A stretch of DNA of 64,000 nt from Krasilnikovia cinnamomea. Its GTDB lineage: Bacteria; Actinomycetota; Actinomycetes; Mycobacteriales; Micromonosporaceae. Below the pieces are notes generated by a model. It ran no database searches. It was given only the letters and a program-made list of their open reading frames with translations, and was not told the DNA's origin. The DNA lies in assembly GCF_004217545.1 (NCBI RefSeq), contig NZ_SHKY01000001.1, positions 1,798,001 through 1,862,000 on the forward strand, given 5' to 3'. Made by a program: the position numbers and the translations under genes. Below are positions 1 to 11,558 of the stretch, piece by piece (positions within the stretch are counted from its first letter, which is position 1; the number at the start of each line of letters is the position of its first letter).

Positions 1-569
1 TCACCCCGGACAAGTCCGAGACTCCGCCCGCCGCCGACGGCTCGGTGACGTCGCCGCTGCAGGTGAGCGGTGAACGGCTGGCCGCCACGATCCGGGGTGC
101 CACCCCGCCGGTGAACGTCGCGCTCGTGCACGACCCGGCGATGGCGCAGCCGCTCTCCGGTGAAGTCCCGCTCGTGCTGTCCGGGCACAAGCACCGCCGC
201 GAGGTGAACATGCTGCCGGCGCCGTCACCGGCTCCCACGCCGACCACGACACCGGGCGCGGTGACGCAGTCGGCCGCTGCGGCTGCCGGTAGGACCCAGC
301 CGGCGATGGCGACCCGGCTCATGGTGCAGGGTTCGACGGGCGGTGCCGGGCTGCGCGGGCTGGAGCACGAGGAGCCCACGCCCCTGACCCTGTCCGTGCT
401 CTACTTCGACGAGCAGCACCAGCTCAAGGCATACGACGACATCCAGCTCGGTGGCACCGGCCAGTCCAACGTGACCGTGCAGCGCAACGTCATCGGCGGC
501 CCCGAGCCCAGGACCACCGCGACGGCCCGCAGCGCGGCCACGCCGTCGGTCAGCCCATCACGCCGCTGA
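1..569 (+). CDS. Metallophosphoesterase family protein, C-terminal part (5' end outside window)
   Basis: The reading frame is open from the left edge (codons begin at base 3), so the gene starts upstream of the window. About 188 residues are visible. The segment reading NVALVHDP followed by VPLVLSGHKHRR is the last conserved block of calcineurin-like metallophosphoesterases, where the Gly-His-x-His motif supplies metal ligands. A Pro/Thr/Ala-rich insert follows, then a beta-rich end and a Ser/Thr/Arg-rich tail. The substrate cannot be told from this fragment. The stop is 9 bp from the stop of gatB on the opposite strand, and both stops lie in one small hairpin (565-583). Confidence 0.75.
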   Translation, partial: TPDKSETPPAADGSVTSPLQVSGERLAATIRGATPPVNVALVHDPAMAQPLSGEVPLVLSGHKHRREVNMLPAPSPAPTPTTTPGAVTQSAAAAAGRTQPAMATRLMVQGSTGGAGLRGLEHEEPTPLTLSVLYFDEQHQLKAYDDIQLGGTGQSNVTVQRNVIGGPEPRTTATARSAATPSVSPSRR

Positions 570-583
570 GCCGAAGGCTCAGC
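565..583. terminator. Small bidirectional hairpin across two convergent stop codons
   Basis: Arms GCTGAGCC (565-572) and GGCTCAGC (576-583) with a GAA loop. The plus-strand stop TGA (567-569) and the gatB stop (579-581 on the minus strand) both lie inside the arms, so one 19-bp element could end transcription in both directions. There is no T tract, as is common in actinobacteria. Confidence 0.5.
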
Positions 584-2081
584 CCTGGACGCCGAGGCGG
601 GACAGGATCAGTTCCCGGACGGTCTTGGCATCCGCCTGGCCACGGGTGGTCTTCATGACGGCGCCGACCAGCGCCCCGGCCGCCGCCACCTTGCCGTCGC
701 GGATCTTGGCCGCGATATCCGGGTTGGCGGCGATGGCCTCGTCCACGGCGGCGGTCAGCGCGCCGGTGTCGGAGACGACCTCCAGGCCCCGCGCGGCCAT
801 GACCGCGGCGGGGTCACCCTCGCCCGCCACGACGCCCTCCAGCACCGTACGGGCCAGCTTGTCGTTGATCTTTCCTTCGTCGACGAGCGCCTGGAGCTGC
901 GCCACCTGCGCCGGGGTGGCCCCGACCGCGGACAGCTCGACGCCGGTCTCGTTCGCGCGGCGGGCCAGCTCGCCCATCCACCACTTGCGCGCCCCCGTCG
1001 GGCTGGCCCCGGCCGCGATGGTCTCCGCGATCAGGTCCACCGCGCCCGCGTTGACCACCGACTGCATGTCCAGCTCGCTGAGGCCCCACTCCTCGCGCAG
1101 GCGGGCCCGCCGTACGCTCGGCTTCTCCGGCAGTGCGGCCTTGAGCTGCGCCACCCAGGCCGGGTCCGGCGCGATCGGCACCAGATCGGGCTCGGGGAAG
1201 TAGCGGTAGTCCGTGGCGGTCTCCTTGGAGCGCCCCGAGGTGGTGTCGCCGGTGTCCTCGTGGAAGTGCCGGGTCTCCTGGGTGATCGAGCCGCCGCCGT
1301 CGAGCACCGCGGCCTGCCGGATGATCTCCGACCGGACGGCCCGCTCGACCGAACGCAGCGAGTTCACGTTCTTCGTCTCGGTGCGGGTGCCCCACTCGTC
1401 GCCGGGCAGGTTCAGCGAGGTGTTGACGTCGCAGCGCAGCGAACCCTGCTCCATGCGCACGTCCGAGACGCCCAGCGAGCGGATGATGTCGCGCAGCTCG
1501 GTCACGTACGCCCGGGCCACCTCGGGGGCCTTGGCCCCGAGGCCGGGCACCGGCTTGGTGACGATCTCCACCAGCGGGATGCCGGCCCGGTTGTAGTCGA
1601 CCAGCGACTCGGTGGCCCCGTGGATGCGCCCGGTGGCGCCGCCGACGTGCAGCGTCTTGCCGGTGTCCTCCTCCAGGTGGACCCGCTCGATGCCGATGCG
1701 CACCGTCTCGCCGTCAATCTCCACGTCGACGAAGCCGTCGACGCACAAGGGCTCGTCGTACTGGCTGATCTGGAAGTTCTTCGGCATGTCGGGGTAGAAG
1801 TAGTTCTTCCGGGCCATCCGGCACCAGGTGGCGATCGAGCAGTTCAGCGCGAGACCGATGCGGATCGTGGCCTCGATGCCGGCCCGGTTGGCGACCGGCA
1901 GGGCGCCCGGCAGGGCCAGGCAGACCGGGCAGACCTGGGTGTTGGGCTCCGCGCCGAAGACCGTGGGGCAGCCGCAGAACATCTTCGTCCGGGTGCCCAG
2001 CTCGACGTGGGTCTCCAGGCCGATGACCGGCTCGTACCGGCCGACGGCGTCGGAATACGAGGGCAACGCGATCGTGGTCAT
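579..2081 (-). CDS. gatB: Asp-tRNA(Asn)/Glu-tRNA(Gln) amidotransferase subunit B
   Basis: 500 residues, normal for GatB. The start at 2081 begins [11 protein letters not shown] and has a GGGAG ribosome site about 7 nt upstream; the longer open frame upstream is not conserved protein. The N-terminal catalytic kinase-like domain carries the family opening [10 protein letters not shown] and the four zinc cysteines in CGCP and CPVC (residues about 40-65). The YqeY-like tRNA-recognition tail fills the last 150 residues. With GatC and GatA (5.5-3.7 kb, same strand) it converts Glu-tRNA(Gln) and Asp-tRNA(Asn) to the amidated forms. A peptidase gene on the other strand separates it from gatCA, so it must have its own promoter; a TAGGCT -10-like hexamer lies upstream on the minus strand near 2127-2132. 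Confidence 0.97.
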   Translation of the reverse strand: MTTIALPSYSDAVGRYEPVIGLETHVELGTRTKMFCGCPTVFGAEPNTQVCPVCLALPGALPVANRAGIEATIRIGLALNCSIATWCRMARKNYFYPDMPKNFQISQYDEPLCVDGFVDVEIDGETVRIGIERVHLEEDTGKTLHVGGATGRIHGATESLVDYNRAGIPLVEIVTKPVPGLGAKAPEVARAYVTELRDIIRSLGVSDVRMEQGSLRCDVNTSLNLPGDEWGTRTETKNVNSLRSVERAVRSEIIRQAAVLDGGGSITQETRHFHEDTGDTTSGRSKETATDYRYFPEPDLVPIAPDPAWVAQLKAALPEKPSVRRARLREEWGLSELDMQSVVNAGAVDLIAETIAAGASPTGARKWWMGELARRANETGVELSAVGATPAQVAQLQALVDEGKINDKLARTVLEGVVAGEGDPAAVMAARGLEVVSDTGALTAAVDEAIAANPDIAAKIRDGKVAAAGALVGAVMKTTRGQADAKTVRELILSRLGVQG

Positions 2082-2193
2082 GCGGTGAGCTCCCAGGAAC
2101 TGGACCCGGCGACTGACGGTCTCCAGCCTAGTGGGCCCCACCGACCGAATTTCCGCTGACCCGGCGTATCCCCAAGGGTCACGATCGATTGGG

Positions 2194-2199
2194 TACGGT
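2194..2199 (+). promoter_or_regulatory. Predicted -10 of a leaderless transcript for the M1 peptidase
   Basis: TACGGT fits the actinobacterial TANNNT -10 pattern and ends 8 nt before the ATG at 2208. No Shine-Dalgarno sequence lies between. Transcription would begin at or next to the start codon. Confidence 0.4.
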
Positions 2200-2207
2200 T
2201 CCGGGTC

Positions 2208-3647
2208 ATGCACCGTAGGAGTCTGGTCGCCGCCCTCGTCGCCACCGCCCTGATCGGCGGCTGCACCGACAAGGCGGAAAGCGCCCCCGCGCGGCCGGCG
2301 GCACCGGTCAACGCGCCGGTGATCGACTACGCGCAGTGGCGGGCCGGCATGTCCGCGCCGGTGGCCGACCCGCTCTATCCACGGCTCGGCAACCCCGCGC
2401 TCGACGTACTGCACTACGGCCTCGACCTGGCCTGGCAGCCGGGCACCGCGACCCTCACCGGGACCGCCACCCTGCGCATCCGCCCGGCGGCGGACGCCGC
2501 GCAGATCAAGCTGGACTTCAAGCCGTACCGGCTGGACCGGGTGACGGTGGACGGTGCCGCCGTCCCGGGTGCGGCGGTGACCGCCGAGAAGCTGGTGGTC
2601 CCGGTCGCCGTGCGCAGGGACCGTCCGGTCACCCTGGTGGTGGCCTACCACGGCGCGCCCAGCACCACGCCGATGCCGTCGCACCGTACCGACACCGAGC
2701 CGCTGGGACTGACCGTCACCAAGGACCGCGCGCTCTGGACGATGCAGGAGCCGTACGGCGCGTACACCTGGTATCCGGCCAACGACCACCCGTCCGACGA
2801 GGCCCTCTACGACATCGCGGTGACGGTGCCGAAGGGCTGGTCGGCGGTGGCCGCCGGTACCCCGGCCGGGCGCAGCGGCACCACGTTCCGGTATCGCAGC
2901 ACCGACCCGGTCGCGACGTACCTGCAGACCCTGGCCGTGGGCCGGTACCGGAAGATCACCGCGCGGGGGCCGCACGGCCTTCCGCTGACGTACTGGTACC
3001 GCCCCGGCGTCGACGACAAGGTGGTGCCGTCGCTGCGCAAGTCGCCGGCCTTCATCGCGTTCCTGGAGAAGCGCTTCGGGCCGTACCCGTTCCCCACCGG
3101 CGGGATCGTCATGGTGGACTCGGCCTCCGGCATGGAGACCCAGCAGATGATCACCATGGGTGGGAAGATCAGAAAGCTGGACGCGGCGGGCTTCGAGGAG
3201 GACCTGCTGCACGAGTACGCGCACCAGTGGTTCGGCAACTCCGTGACGCCCACCAACTGGAACGACCTATGGCTCAACGAGGGTTGGGCGACGTACGCCC
3301 AGTTCCTCTACGCCCAGTCGATCCAGAAGTTCTCCGACGAGCAGCTGGAATACTCGCTGCGCAAGCGGGACGCCGAACTGCGCAAGGGGCTGGGGCCGCC
3401 CGCGCACCCGAAGGCGGCCAACTTCGCCGAGAGCAACGTGTACATCTGCCCCGCCGCGATGCTCAAGGAGCTGAACGACGCGCTCGGCGACAAGAGGTTC
3501 TTCGCGCTGGCGACGGCGTGGGTGCAGACGCAGCGGAACACGCAGCAGACGCGGGCGTCCTTCACCGCGTTCGTGAACAGGCAGAGCGGCCGCGACTTCA
3601 CCGGGCTGATCAACGCCTGGCTGGATTCACCGTCCACTCCGAACTGA
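2208..3647 (+). CDS. M1 family (aminopeptidase N-like) metallopeptidase lipoprotein
   Basis: 479 residues. The signal peptide ends in the lipobox LIGG-C19, so the enzyme should be anchored on the outer face of the membrane. The zinc site is textbook: HEYAH at residues 335-339 and the third ligand in NEGWATY 18 residues later. The exopeptidase GAMEN motif is replaced by SGMETQ. The protein stops soon after the catalytic domain, so it is a short M1 enzyme without the C-terminal helical domain of PepN. It sits on the opposite strand between gatA and gatB. No SD is visible; a TACGGT -10 at 2194 suggests a leaderless mRNA. Substrates are unknown, probably peptides in the cell envelope. Confidence 0.9.
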   Translation: MHRRSLVAALVATALIGGCTDKAESAPARPAAPVNAPVIDYAQWRAGMSAPVADPLYPRLGNPALDVLHYGLDLAWQPGTATLTGTATLRIRPAADAAQIKLDFKPYRLDRVTVDGAAVPGAAVTAEKLVVPVAVRRDRPVTLVVAYHGAPSTTPMPSHRTDTEPLGLTVTKDRALWTMQEPYGAYTWYPANDHPSDEALYDIAVTVPKGWSAVAAGTPAGRSGTTFRYRSTDPVATYLQTLAVGRYRKITARGPHGLPLTYWYRPGVDDKVVPSLRKSPAFIAFLEKRFGPYPFPTGGIVMVDSASGMETQQMITMGGKIRKLDAAGFEEDLLHEYAHQWFGNSVTPTNWNDLWLNEGWATYAQFLYAQSIQKFSDEQLEYSLRKRDAELRKGLGPPAHPKAANFAESNVYICPAAMLKELNDALGDKRFFALATAWVQTQRNTQQTRASFTAFVNRQSGRDFTGLINAWLDSPSTPN

Positions 3648-3658
3648 GCGTCCCCCGC

Positions 3659-3705
3659 GATCTTGGGGACTTCCGGCTAGCTCCTAACCGGAAGTCCTCA
3701 AGATC
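3659..3705. terminator. GATCTTG-type hairpin, copy 1, between convergent genes
   Basis: Arms of 18 nt: GATCTTGGGGACTTCCGG (3659-3676) and CCGGAAGTCCTCAAGATC (3688-3705). They pair throughout except for one G-U wobble. The 11-nt loop is CTAGCTCCTAA. It lies between the stops of the M1 peptidase and gatA. Ends and loop match the hairpin at 42804-42850 and the ends match that at 12844-12891, so this is a repeated element rather than a chance terminator. Confidence 0.75.
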
Positions 3706-3725
3706 GGTGTAATCGCCCTTCGCCG

Positions 3726-5201
3726 TTACAGCGGCGGTGGGGTGAGCGTGCCGACCGCGGACTCCAGCGCCGCGGCCACCCGGTACATCCGGTCGTCGGC
3801 CATCGTCGGCGCCATCACCTGGAAACCGACCGGCAGACCCTCCGACAGCCCACACGGCACGGAGATCGCCGGGCCGCCGTACAGGTTGGTGGGGATGGTG
3901 AACAGGTCCGCCAGATACATCTGGTACGGATCCGAGGTACGCGACCCGAACGGGAACGCCACGAACGGCGTGGTCGGCGAGATCAGCGCGTCGACCCGTT
4001 CGAAGGCGGACGTGAAGTCCCGGGTGATCAGGGTACGGACCTTCTGCGCCTGCCCGTAGTACGCGTCGTAGTAGCCGCTGGACAGGGCGTACGTGCCGAG
4101 GATGACGCGGCGCTTGACCTCGGGCCCGAACCCGGCCTCCCGGGTCAGCGACATGACCTCCTCCAGCGAGCGGTTGCCGTCGTCGCCGACCCGCAGGCCG
4201 TACCGGACGCCGTCGAAGCGGGCCAGGTTGGACGAGCACTCGCTGGGCGCGATCAGGTAGTACGCGGGCAGGGCGTACTGGAAGTGGGGACAGGACACCT
4301 CGACGATCTCGGCGCCGAGCTTGACCAGCTTCTCCACCGCGTCGCGGAACGCGGCCATCACGCCGGGCTCCGCGCCCTCCCCGGAGAACTCGGTGACCAG
4401 GCCCAGACGTACGCCGGTGAGGTCGCCGGTCGCGCCCTGCCGGGCGGCGGCCACGACGTCCGGGACGGGCTGCGGGATGGAGGTGGAGTCGCGCGGGTCG
4501 TGCCCGGCGATCACGGCGTGCAGCAGCGCGGCGTCCGTCACGGTGCGCGCGCACGGGCCGGGGGTGTCCAGCGAGGACGAGAACGCGATCAGGCCGTACC
4601 GCGAGGTCCCGCCGTACGTGGGCTTGGCGCCGACCGTGCCGGTGACGGCGCCGGGCTGGCGGATGGAGCCGCCGGTGTCCGTACCGATGGCCAGGGGTGC
4701 CTCGTAGGCGGCCAGCGCCGCGGCGCTGCCGCCGCCGGAGCCGCCCGGGATGCGCCCCAGGTCCCACGGGTTGTTCGTCGGCCCGTAGGCCGAGTACTCC
4801 GTGGAGGAGCCCATGGCGAACTCGTCCATGTTGGTCTTGCCGAGCATGACCGTGCCGGCGGCCCGCAGCCGCGCGACCACGGTCGCGTCGTAGGGCGGCC
4901 GCCAGCCTTCGAGAATCTTCGAGGCGGCGGTGGTGGGCACGCCGCGGGTCGCGACGATGTCCTTGACCGCGACCGGCACCCCGGCCAGCGGCCCGAGCTG
5001 CGCACCGGCGGCCCGCTTCTCGTCCACCGCCCGCGCGGCGGCCAGCGCGCCCTCGCGGTCCACGTGCAGGAACGCGTGCACCCGGGGGTCGACCGCGTCG
5101 ATCCGGTCCAGGTGGGCGGTCGCGACCTCCACCGCCGAGGCCTCGCCGCCGGAGATGAGCGCCGCGACCTCCGTCGCGGTCATCCGCGTGACGTCACTCA
5201 C
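3726..5201 (-). CDS. gatA: Asp-tRNA(Asn)/Glu-tRNA(Gln) amidotransferase subunit A
   Basis: 491 residues, normal for GatA. It is the glutaminase subunit that releases ammonia and passes it to GatB. The amidase-signature Ser-cisSer-Lys triad is visible as K80 in VPVAVKD, S155 in the Gly/Ser loop IPGGSGGGS, and S179 in [10 protein letters not shown]. The chosen start MSDVTRM lies 4 bp after the gatC stop, so the pair is translationally coupled. A hairpin terminator follows at 3659-3705. Confidence 0.97.
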   Translation of the reverse strand: MSDVTRMTATEVAALISGGEASAVEVATAHLDRIDAVDPRVHAFLHVDREGALAAARAVDEKRAAGAQLGPLAGVPVAVKDIVATRGVPTTAASKILEGWRPPYDATVVARLRAAGTVMLGKTNMDEFAMGSSTEYSAYGPTNNPWDLGRIPGGSGGGSAAALAAYEAPLAIGTDTGGSIRQPGAVTGTVGAKPTYGGTSRYGLIAFSSSLDTPGPCARTVTDAALLHAVIAGHDPRDSTSIPQPVPDVVAAARQGATGDLTGVRLGLVTEFSGEGAEPGVMAAFRDAVEKLVKLGAEIVEVSCPHFQYALPAYYLIAPSECSSNLARFDGVRYGLRVGDDGNRSLEEVMSLTREAGFGPEVKRRVILGTYALSSGYYDAYYGQAQKVRTLITRDFTSAFERVDALISPTTPFVAFPFGSRTSDPYQMYLADLFTIPTNLYGGPAISVPCGLSEGLPVGFQVMAPTMADDRMYRVAAALESAVGTLTPPPL

Positions 5202-5205
5202 GGCT

Positions 5206-5505
5206 TCAGTCCTCCTCGTCCAGGATTCGGGGTACGCGGAACCGGCCCTCGGCGGCGTCCGGGGCGCCGGAGAGCGCCTCGTCCTGCGTGAGGCACGGCT
5301 GCTCGACGTCGTCGCGGTACACGTTGGTCAGCGGTACGGAGTGCGAGGTCGGCGGGATGTCCTCGGCCGCCACCTCACCGACCCGGGCGACCGACTGCAG
5401 GATCACGTCGAGCTGGCCCGCGAACTGGTCCAGTTCCTGCTCGGTCACGGCGAGCCGCGACAGGCGCGCGAGATGCGCGACCTCTTCGCGGGAGATGGCG
5501 GTCAT
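5206..5505 (-). CDS. gatC: Asp-tRNA(Asn)/Glu-tRNA(Gln) amidotransferase subunit C
   Basis: 99 residues. It opens [18 protein letters not shown], the conserved GatC helix, and ends in the stretch [11 protein letters not shown] that wraps round GatA. GatC stabilises the GatA-GatB complex and has no catalytic residues. It is the first gene of the gatCA pair. The 113 bp upstream separate it from the GGDEF-EAL gene on the same strand. Confidence 0.95.
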   Translation of the reverse strand: MTAISREEVAHLARLSRLAVTEQELDQFAGQLDVILQSVARVGEVAAEDIPPTSHSVPLTNVYRDDVEQPCLTQDEALSGAPDAAEGRFRVPRILDEED

Positions 5506-5618
5506 CGTGCCCCCTGCTGGTCGTCGGTACGGCGATCATCGGCGTCGCCGCTGACCCGAGCGAGTCTATTTCGCCGGGTGGCCGGGCCGTCCGGCGACTC
5601 CCGATTCCTGGAAGGTAG

Positions 5619-7925
5619 TCACGTGGTGGGTACCGGGCGCAGCGGGCGGTACCGGGCCATCCAGCCGAGCAGGTCGTCCGCGGGCATCGGGCGGGCGTGG
5701 AACCAGCCCTGCGCGGCGTGGCAACCGGCCCGGGCCAGCATCCGCCACGTGCTCTCGTCCTCGACCCCCTCGGCGACCACCCGCAGGCGCAGCGCCTCCG
5801 CGAGGTCGATCACGGAACGGACGATGGCGGCGTCGCCGCGGTCGGCCACCATGCCCAGGACGAAGGACCGGTCGATCTTCACCTCGGTCAGCGGCAGCCG
5901 GCGCAGATGCTGCAGCGACGAGTACCCGGTGCCGAAGTCGTCCAGGGAGATGGCCACCCCCATCCGGTCCAGCCGGGTGATCGTGGTGAGCACCCGGTGC
6001 GGGTCCGCCATCAGGGCACTCTCGGTGATCTCGAGCTGCAGCAGGCTCGCCGGTACGCCGTAGCGGCGCAACAGGGCGTCGACCCGCTCGGCGATCTCCG
6101 CGCTGTGCAGGTCCCGCACACTGACGTTGACCGCGGCCCGGACCGGGCGGCCCGCCACCTGCCACGCCGCGAGCTGCGCCACCACCTCGTGCAGCACCCG
6201 CGCGGTGAGCAGGCGCATCACCGGGGTCTGCTCGGCGACGCGGATCAGCTCCTCGGCGCCGACCAGGCCGCGCCGGGGGTGCTGCCAGCGCAGCAGCGCC
6301 TCGACGCCGACGACCTCGCCGGTCGCGATCGCGATCTGCGGCTGATAGAAGAGCTGGATGCCGTCGTCCGGCGAACCGGGCCGGTCCACGGCCGGGCGCG
6401 GACCGGACGGCTCCGTGCGGCCCGCGAGCACCGGGCCGGACGGCTCGGTGCGGCCCGGCAGCGCCGGGTCGAACGTGCTCGGGTGCTCGCGCAGGGCACC
6501 CCGCAGGTCGGCCAGCAGGGTCAGCCGCTCCGGGGAGTGGTGCGCCGCGTCGGGGCCGTACACCGCGATCTGGTCGCCGCGCTGCTTGGCGTCGTACATG
6601 GCGGCCTCGGCCTGGCGCAGCAACGTGGCGGCGTCGCCCGCACCGGCGGCCGCGCCGGGCGCCTGCAACGCGATCCCGATCGTGGCACTGACGTCGACCG
6701 CCAGGCCGTCCAGGTGGAACGGCCGGTGCAGGACATCGGCGAGGTGTCCCGCGACGGCCCGCGCCGCCGCCGGCCCGTCGACCCGCGTGGCCAGCACCGC
6801 GAACTCGTCGCCGCCGAGCCGGACCAGCAGGTCGTGGGTGGGCACGGCGGCGGCCAGCCGGTGTGCCACCTCGACCAGCAGCCGATCCCCCAGCAGGTGG
6901 CCCAGCGCGTCGTTGACGTTGCGGAACCGGTCCAGGTCCAGCAACAGCAGGGCGAGCTGCCGCTGCGGGCCGCCCTCGCCGCCCCGGTCCACGACCGCGG
7001 CCTGCAGGACGCGGCGGTTGGGCAGGCCGGTGAGGGCGTCGATACGGGCGGCACGCTCGTACTCCCCGGCCGAGCGGACCATCCGGTGTACGGCCTGCAG
7101 CGCCAGCAGGACCAGCGGCACGAGGACCAGGCCGACCTGCGCGGCGGCCAGCACCACCGGCCCGAGCAGCAGCAGCGCGGCGGTGGCGAACAGTTCCACG
7201 CCCCGGCGCTCGTGGTGCCGGGGCGGTCCGCCCTCGTGGCGCCACCGGGCGGCCACCGCGGCGAGGCCGTACCGGGCGCCGATCCAGGCGGCGGCCGCGG
7301 CGACCGTCAGTACCGCGTCGTCCCAGTGCGGCGCGAGACCCAGGTGCAGCCCCGTCACGGCCGCGACCAGCGACGCCCCGGCCAGCCCACCGGCGTGCTG
7401 CACGGCCAGGTGCGGTACCCGCCGGGCGGGCCGGCGCATCCGGGCCCCGGCGACGGTCACGGCCACCAGTTGGGCCGCGACGGCGGGCACGAAACCCCAG
7501 GCGAGGGCGATCGCGAAGGTGAAGCAGATGGAGGGCAGGACGACGGAGCTGGCGCGCCGGTTGGCCAGGACGTACGGCCGGGCGTCGACGGTGACCGCGA
7601 GCACGGCCATGGCCCAGTACGCCGGCGGCAGCGCCGCGAAGGTGTCCGCCGAGATCGCCCACAGTGCACCGTCGGCCAGCGCCACGCCGGCGGCCGTGAG
7701 CAGGATGCCGCGCCATTGGGGGACCGGCGGCCACCGCAGGGACCCGGCCGTCCGTAGCCCGTAGCCGGGGGTCTCCAGCGCCGCCCCGAAGCCGCCCGGC
7801 TGGGCCGCCTGCCCTAGCTGGCCCGCCTGGCCTTGTTGGGCCGGTTGGCCTTGTTGGGCCGGTTGGCCGAAGCACGTCTCGGGGAGCGGGCTGCCCGGCG
7901 CGCGGCGCGGCTGTGCGGCACCCAT
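5619..7925 (-). CDS. Membrane-bound GGDEF-EAL protein (c-di-GMP turnover)
   Basis: 768 residues from the ATG at 7925, chosen because GGGGAGG lies just upstream; an open frame to 8021 has no good site. After a Gln/Pro/Ala repeat-rich N-terminus come several hydrophobic helices (residues about 60-270), then GGDEF (RLGGDEF near 370) and EAL (EALLRW near 541). The EAL domain keeps the catalytic set: EAL, NVS, EITES, DDFGTGYS, KIDRSF, EGVE. The GGDEF domain keeps its active motif, but the RxxD inhibitory site reads PTHD, so product inhibition is probably lost. The linker carries the repeat GRTEPSGP twice. It probably makes and degrades c-di-GMP; which activity dominates cannot be seen. It is inserted between ligA and gatC. 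Confidence 0.93.
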   Translation of the reverse strand: MGAAQPRRAPGSPLPETCFGQPAQQGQPAQQGQAGQLGQAAQPGGFGAALETPGYGLRTAGSLRWPPVPQWRGILLTAAGVALADGALWAISADTFAALPPAYWAMAVLAVTVDARPYVLANRRASSVVLPSICFTFAIALAWGFVPAVAAQLVAVTVAGARMRRPARRVPHLAVQHAGGLAGASLVAAVTGLHLGLAPHWDDAVLTVAAAAAWIGARYGLAAVAARWRHEGGPPRHHERRGVELFATAALLLLGPVVLAAAQVGLVLVPLVLLALQAVHRMVRSAGEYERAARIDALTGLPNRRVLQAAVVDRGGEGGPQRQLALLLLDLDRFRNVNDALGHLLGDRLLVEVAHRLAAAVPTHDLLVRLGGDEFAVLATRVDGPAAARAVAGHLADVLHRPFHLDGLAVDVSATIGIALQAPGAAAGAGDAATLLRQAEAAMYDAKQRGDQIAVYGPDAAHHSPERLTLLADLRGALREHPSTFDPALPGRTEPSGPVLAGRTEPSGPRPAVDRPGSPDDGIQLFYQPQIAIATGEVVGVEALLRWQHPRRGLVGAEELIRVAEQTPVMRLLTARVLHEVVAQLAAWQVAGRPVRAAVNVSVRDLHSAEIAERVDALLRRYGVPASLLQLEITESALMADPHRVLTTITRLDRMGVAISLDDFGTGYSSLQHLRRLPLTEVKIDRSFVLGMVADRGDAAIVRSVIDLAEALRLRVVAEGVEDESTWRMLARAGCHAAQGWFHARPMPADDLLGWMARYRPLRPVPTT

Positions 7926-8068
7926 GCGACCTCCCCGATGGTGTCGGACCGACCGATCCCCCTCACCATAGATCCGCATGGACAAAACGACGCGAAACAG
8001 GCTCGCCGCTACCAAACGCACATGCGTGAGCTACCGCCGAAGGCCCTCTTTTTCACCCCATAGGGGTC

Positions 8069-10366
<2,298 letters not shown>

Positions 10367-10461
10367 TTAGTCGGCACCTACGACAGTTTGCGGGCCGCCG
10401 TCCACCCGCCGGGCCGGAGCCGGAACCACCATCGCCAACGGCAGAAGACCGGGCCAAGGAC

Positions 10462-10554
10462 GAATCACCGGCCGGGCACGGATCACCAGGCCGGGCACGG
10501 ATCACCAGGCCGGGCACGGATCACCAGGCCGGGCACGGATCACCAGGCCGGGCG
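10462..10554. repeat. Tandem 19-bp repeat, nearly five units
   Basis: Unit GATCACCAGGCCGGGCACG. Exact copies lie at 10481-10499, 10500-10518 and 10519-10537; a variant copy precedes them (10462-10480) and a truncated one follows (10538-10554). The array ends 6 bp from the stop of the core-MetE-like gene, in the gap before ligA. The unit length is not a multiple of three and I see no gene here. Head-to-tail units without spacers rule out a CRISPR array. Confidence 0.9.
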
Positions 10555-10559
10555 GAGCG

Positions 10560-11558
10560 TCAGACTTCGGCCAGGCGGCGGCCCGCGTCGCGGCAGGCGG
10601 CGAGAACCGCCCGAACGTACCGGTCCGGTGCGCCCGCCAGGCCGCAGGCGGGCGTGACCACGACCTGGGCGGCCAGCCGCTGCACCGGAAAACCGAGACG
10701 GGTCCACAACGTACGGACCCGGTCCGCGACCTCGGCCGAGGTGGGCGCCCGCCCGGACGACGGCGGGCGAGTGGCGGCCGCGCCCGCGAACAGGCCCAGG
10801 CCCGCGTCGAGCGCCTCGCCGAGCGGGTCGAGATCCGACAGCAGCGACAGGTCGAGGGCGACACCGGCGGCGCGGGCATCCCGCACCACATCCAGGGGTA
10901 CGTCGGGCGCGCAGCAGTGCAGGACCACCGGCGCGCCGGCCGCCTCCACCACCCTCCGCAGCCCGCCCGCCGCGTCGGGTCGCTCCACCGCGCGGTACGC
11001 GCCCAGCCCGCTCTCGGTCGGCACCCGCCCCGCCACGACCGAGGGCAGGGCCGGCTCGTCGACCTGCAGCAGCACGGTGGCGTGCGGCAGCCGCTTGCGG
11101 ACCTCGGCGACGTGCCGCCGCAGCCCCTCGGCCAGCGAATCGGTGAGGTCACGTACGGCACCGGGATCGCGCAGCAGCAGCCCACCGATCGCCAGGTCGA
11201 GGCTCGCGGCCAGCGTCCACGGCCCGGCGGCCTGCAACTTGAGCACACCCGCGTACCCGTCGCCCTGCTCGGTGAGCTGATCCAGGTCGCGTTCCCACAG
11301 GTCGGCCGCGCGGCGCAGGTCCTGACCGGGCCGGCGGGCGATCTGCCAGCGACCCGCGTAGAGCTGCACCGGCAGATCGACGAGCAGCCCGGCACCGCGC
11401 CCGATGATGTCCGCCCCGGGGCCGCGCTCGGGCAGCTCCGCCAGGTGCGGCAGGTCTGGCAGCTCGCCGAAGATCAGGCGCTGCGCCTCGGCGATGTCCG
11501 TACCGGGCAGCGAGCCCAGCCCGGTGGCAGCACCGGCCGGCCAGGGAAACTCAGGCAC
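10560..11558 (-). CDS. Core-MetE-like protein (cobalamin-independent methionine synthase C-domain family)
   Basis: 332 residues, matching only the C-terminal catalytic half of MetE. It opens [10 protein letters not shown], as in MetE/UROD-type barrels. Candidate zinc ligands are present: His-Cys-Cys in VVLHCCAP and a late Cys in TPACGLAG. The folate-binding N-terminal half of full MetE is absent, so the methyl donor is unclear. The gene overlaps the end of mnmA by 8 bp and precedes ligA, as an equivalent uncharacterised gene does near ligA in mycobacteria (Rv3015c region, from memory). It may be a methyltransferase using a different donor; the function is not established. Confidence 0.75.
   Translation of the reverse strand: MPEFPWPAGAATGLGSLPGTDIAEAQRLIFGELPDLPHLAELPERGPGADIIGRGAGLLVDLPVQLYAGRWQIARRPGQDLRRAADLWERDLDQLTEQGDGYAGVLKLQAAGPWTLAASLDLAIGGLLLRDPGAVRDLTDSLAEGLRRHVAEVRKRLPHATVLLQVDEPALPSVVAGRVPTESGLGAYRAVERPDAAGGLRRVVEAAGAPVVLHCCAPDVPLDVVRDARAAGVALDLSLLSDLDPLGEALDAGLGLFAGAAATRPPSSGRAPTSAEVADRVRTLWTRLGFPVQRLAAQVVVTPACGLAGAPDRYVRAVLAACRDAGRRLAEV

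Noticed and set aside
2082..3224. Upstream extension of gatB on the minus strand
   Set aside because: It is antisense to the M1 peptidase and GatB begins normally at 2081 with a good ribosome site.
8055..8067. Palindrome ACCCCATAGGGGT next to the ligA stop
   Set aside because: A 5-bp stem is too weak for a terminator and I could not link it to a known operator.
10462..10554. The 19-bp repeat array as a CRISPR
   Set aside because: Units abut without spacers and no cas genes are in the window.
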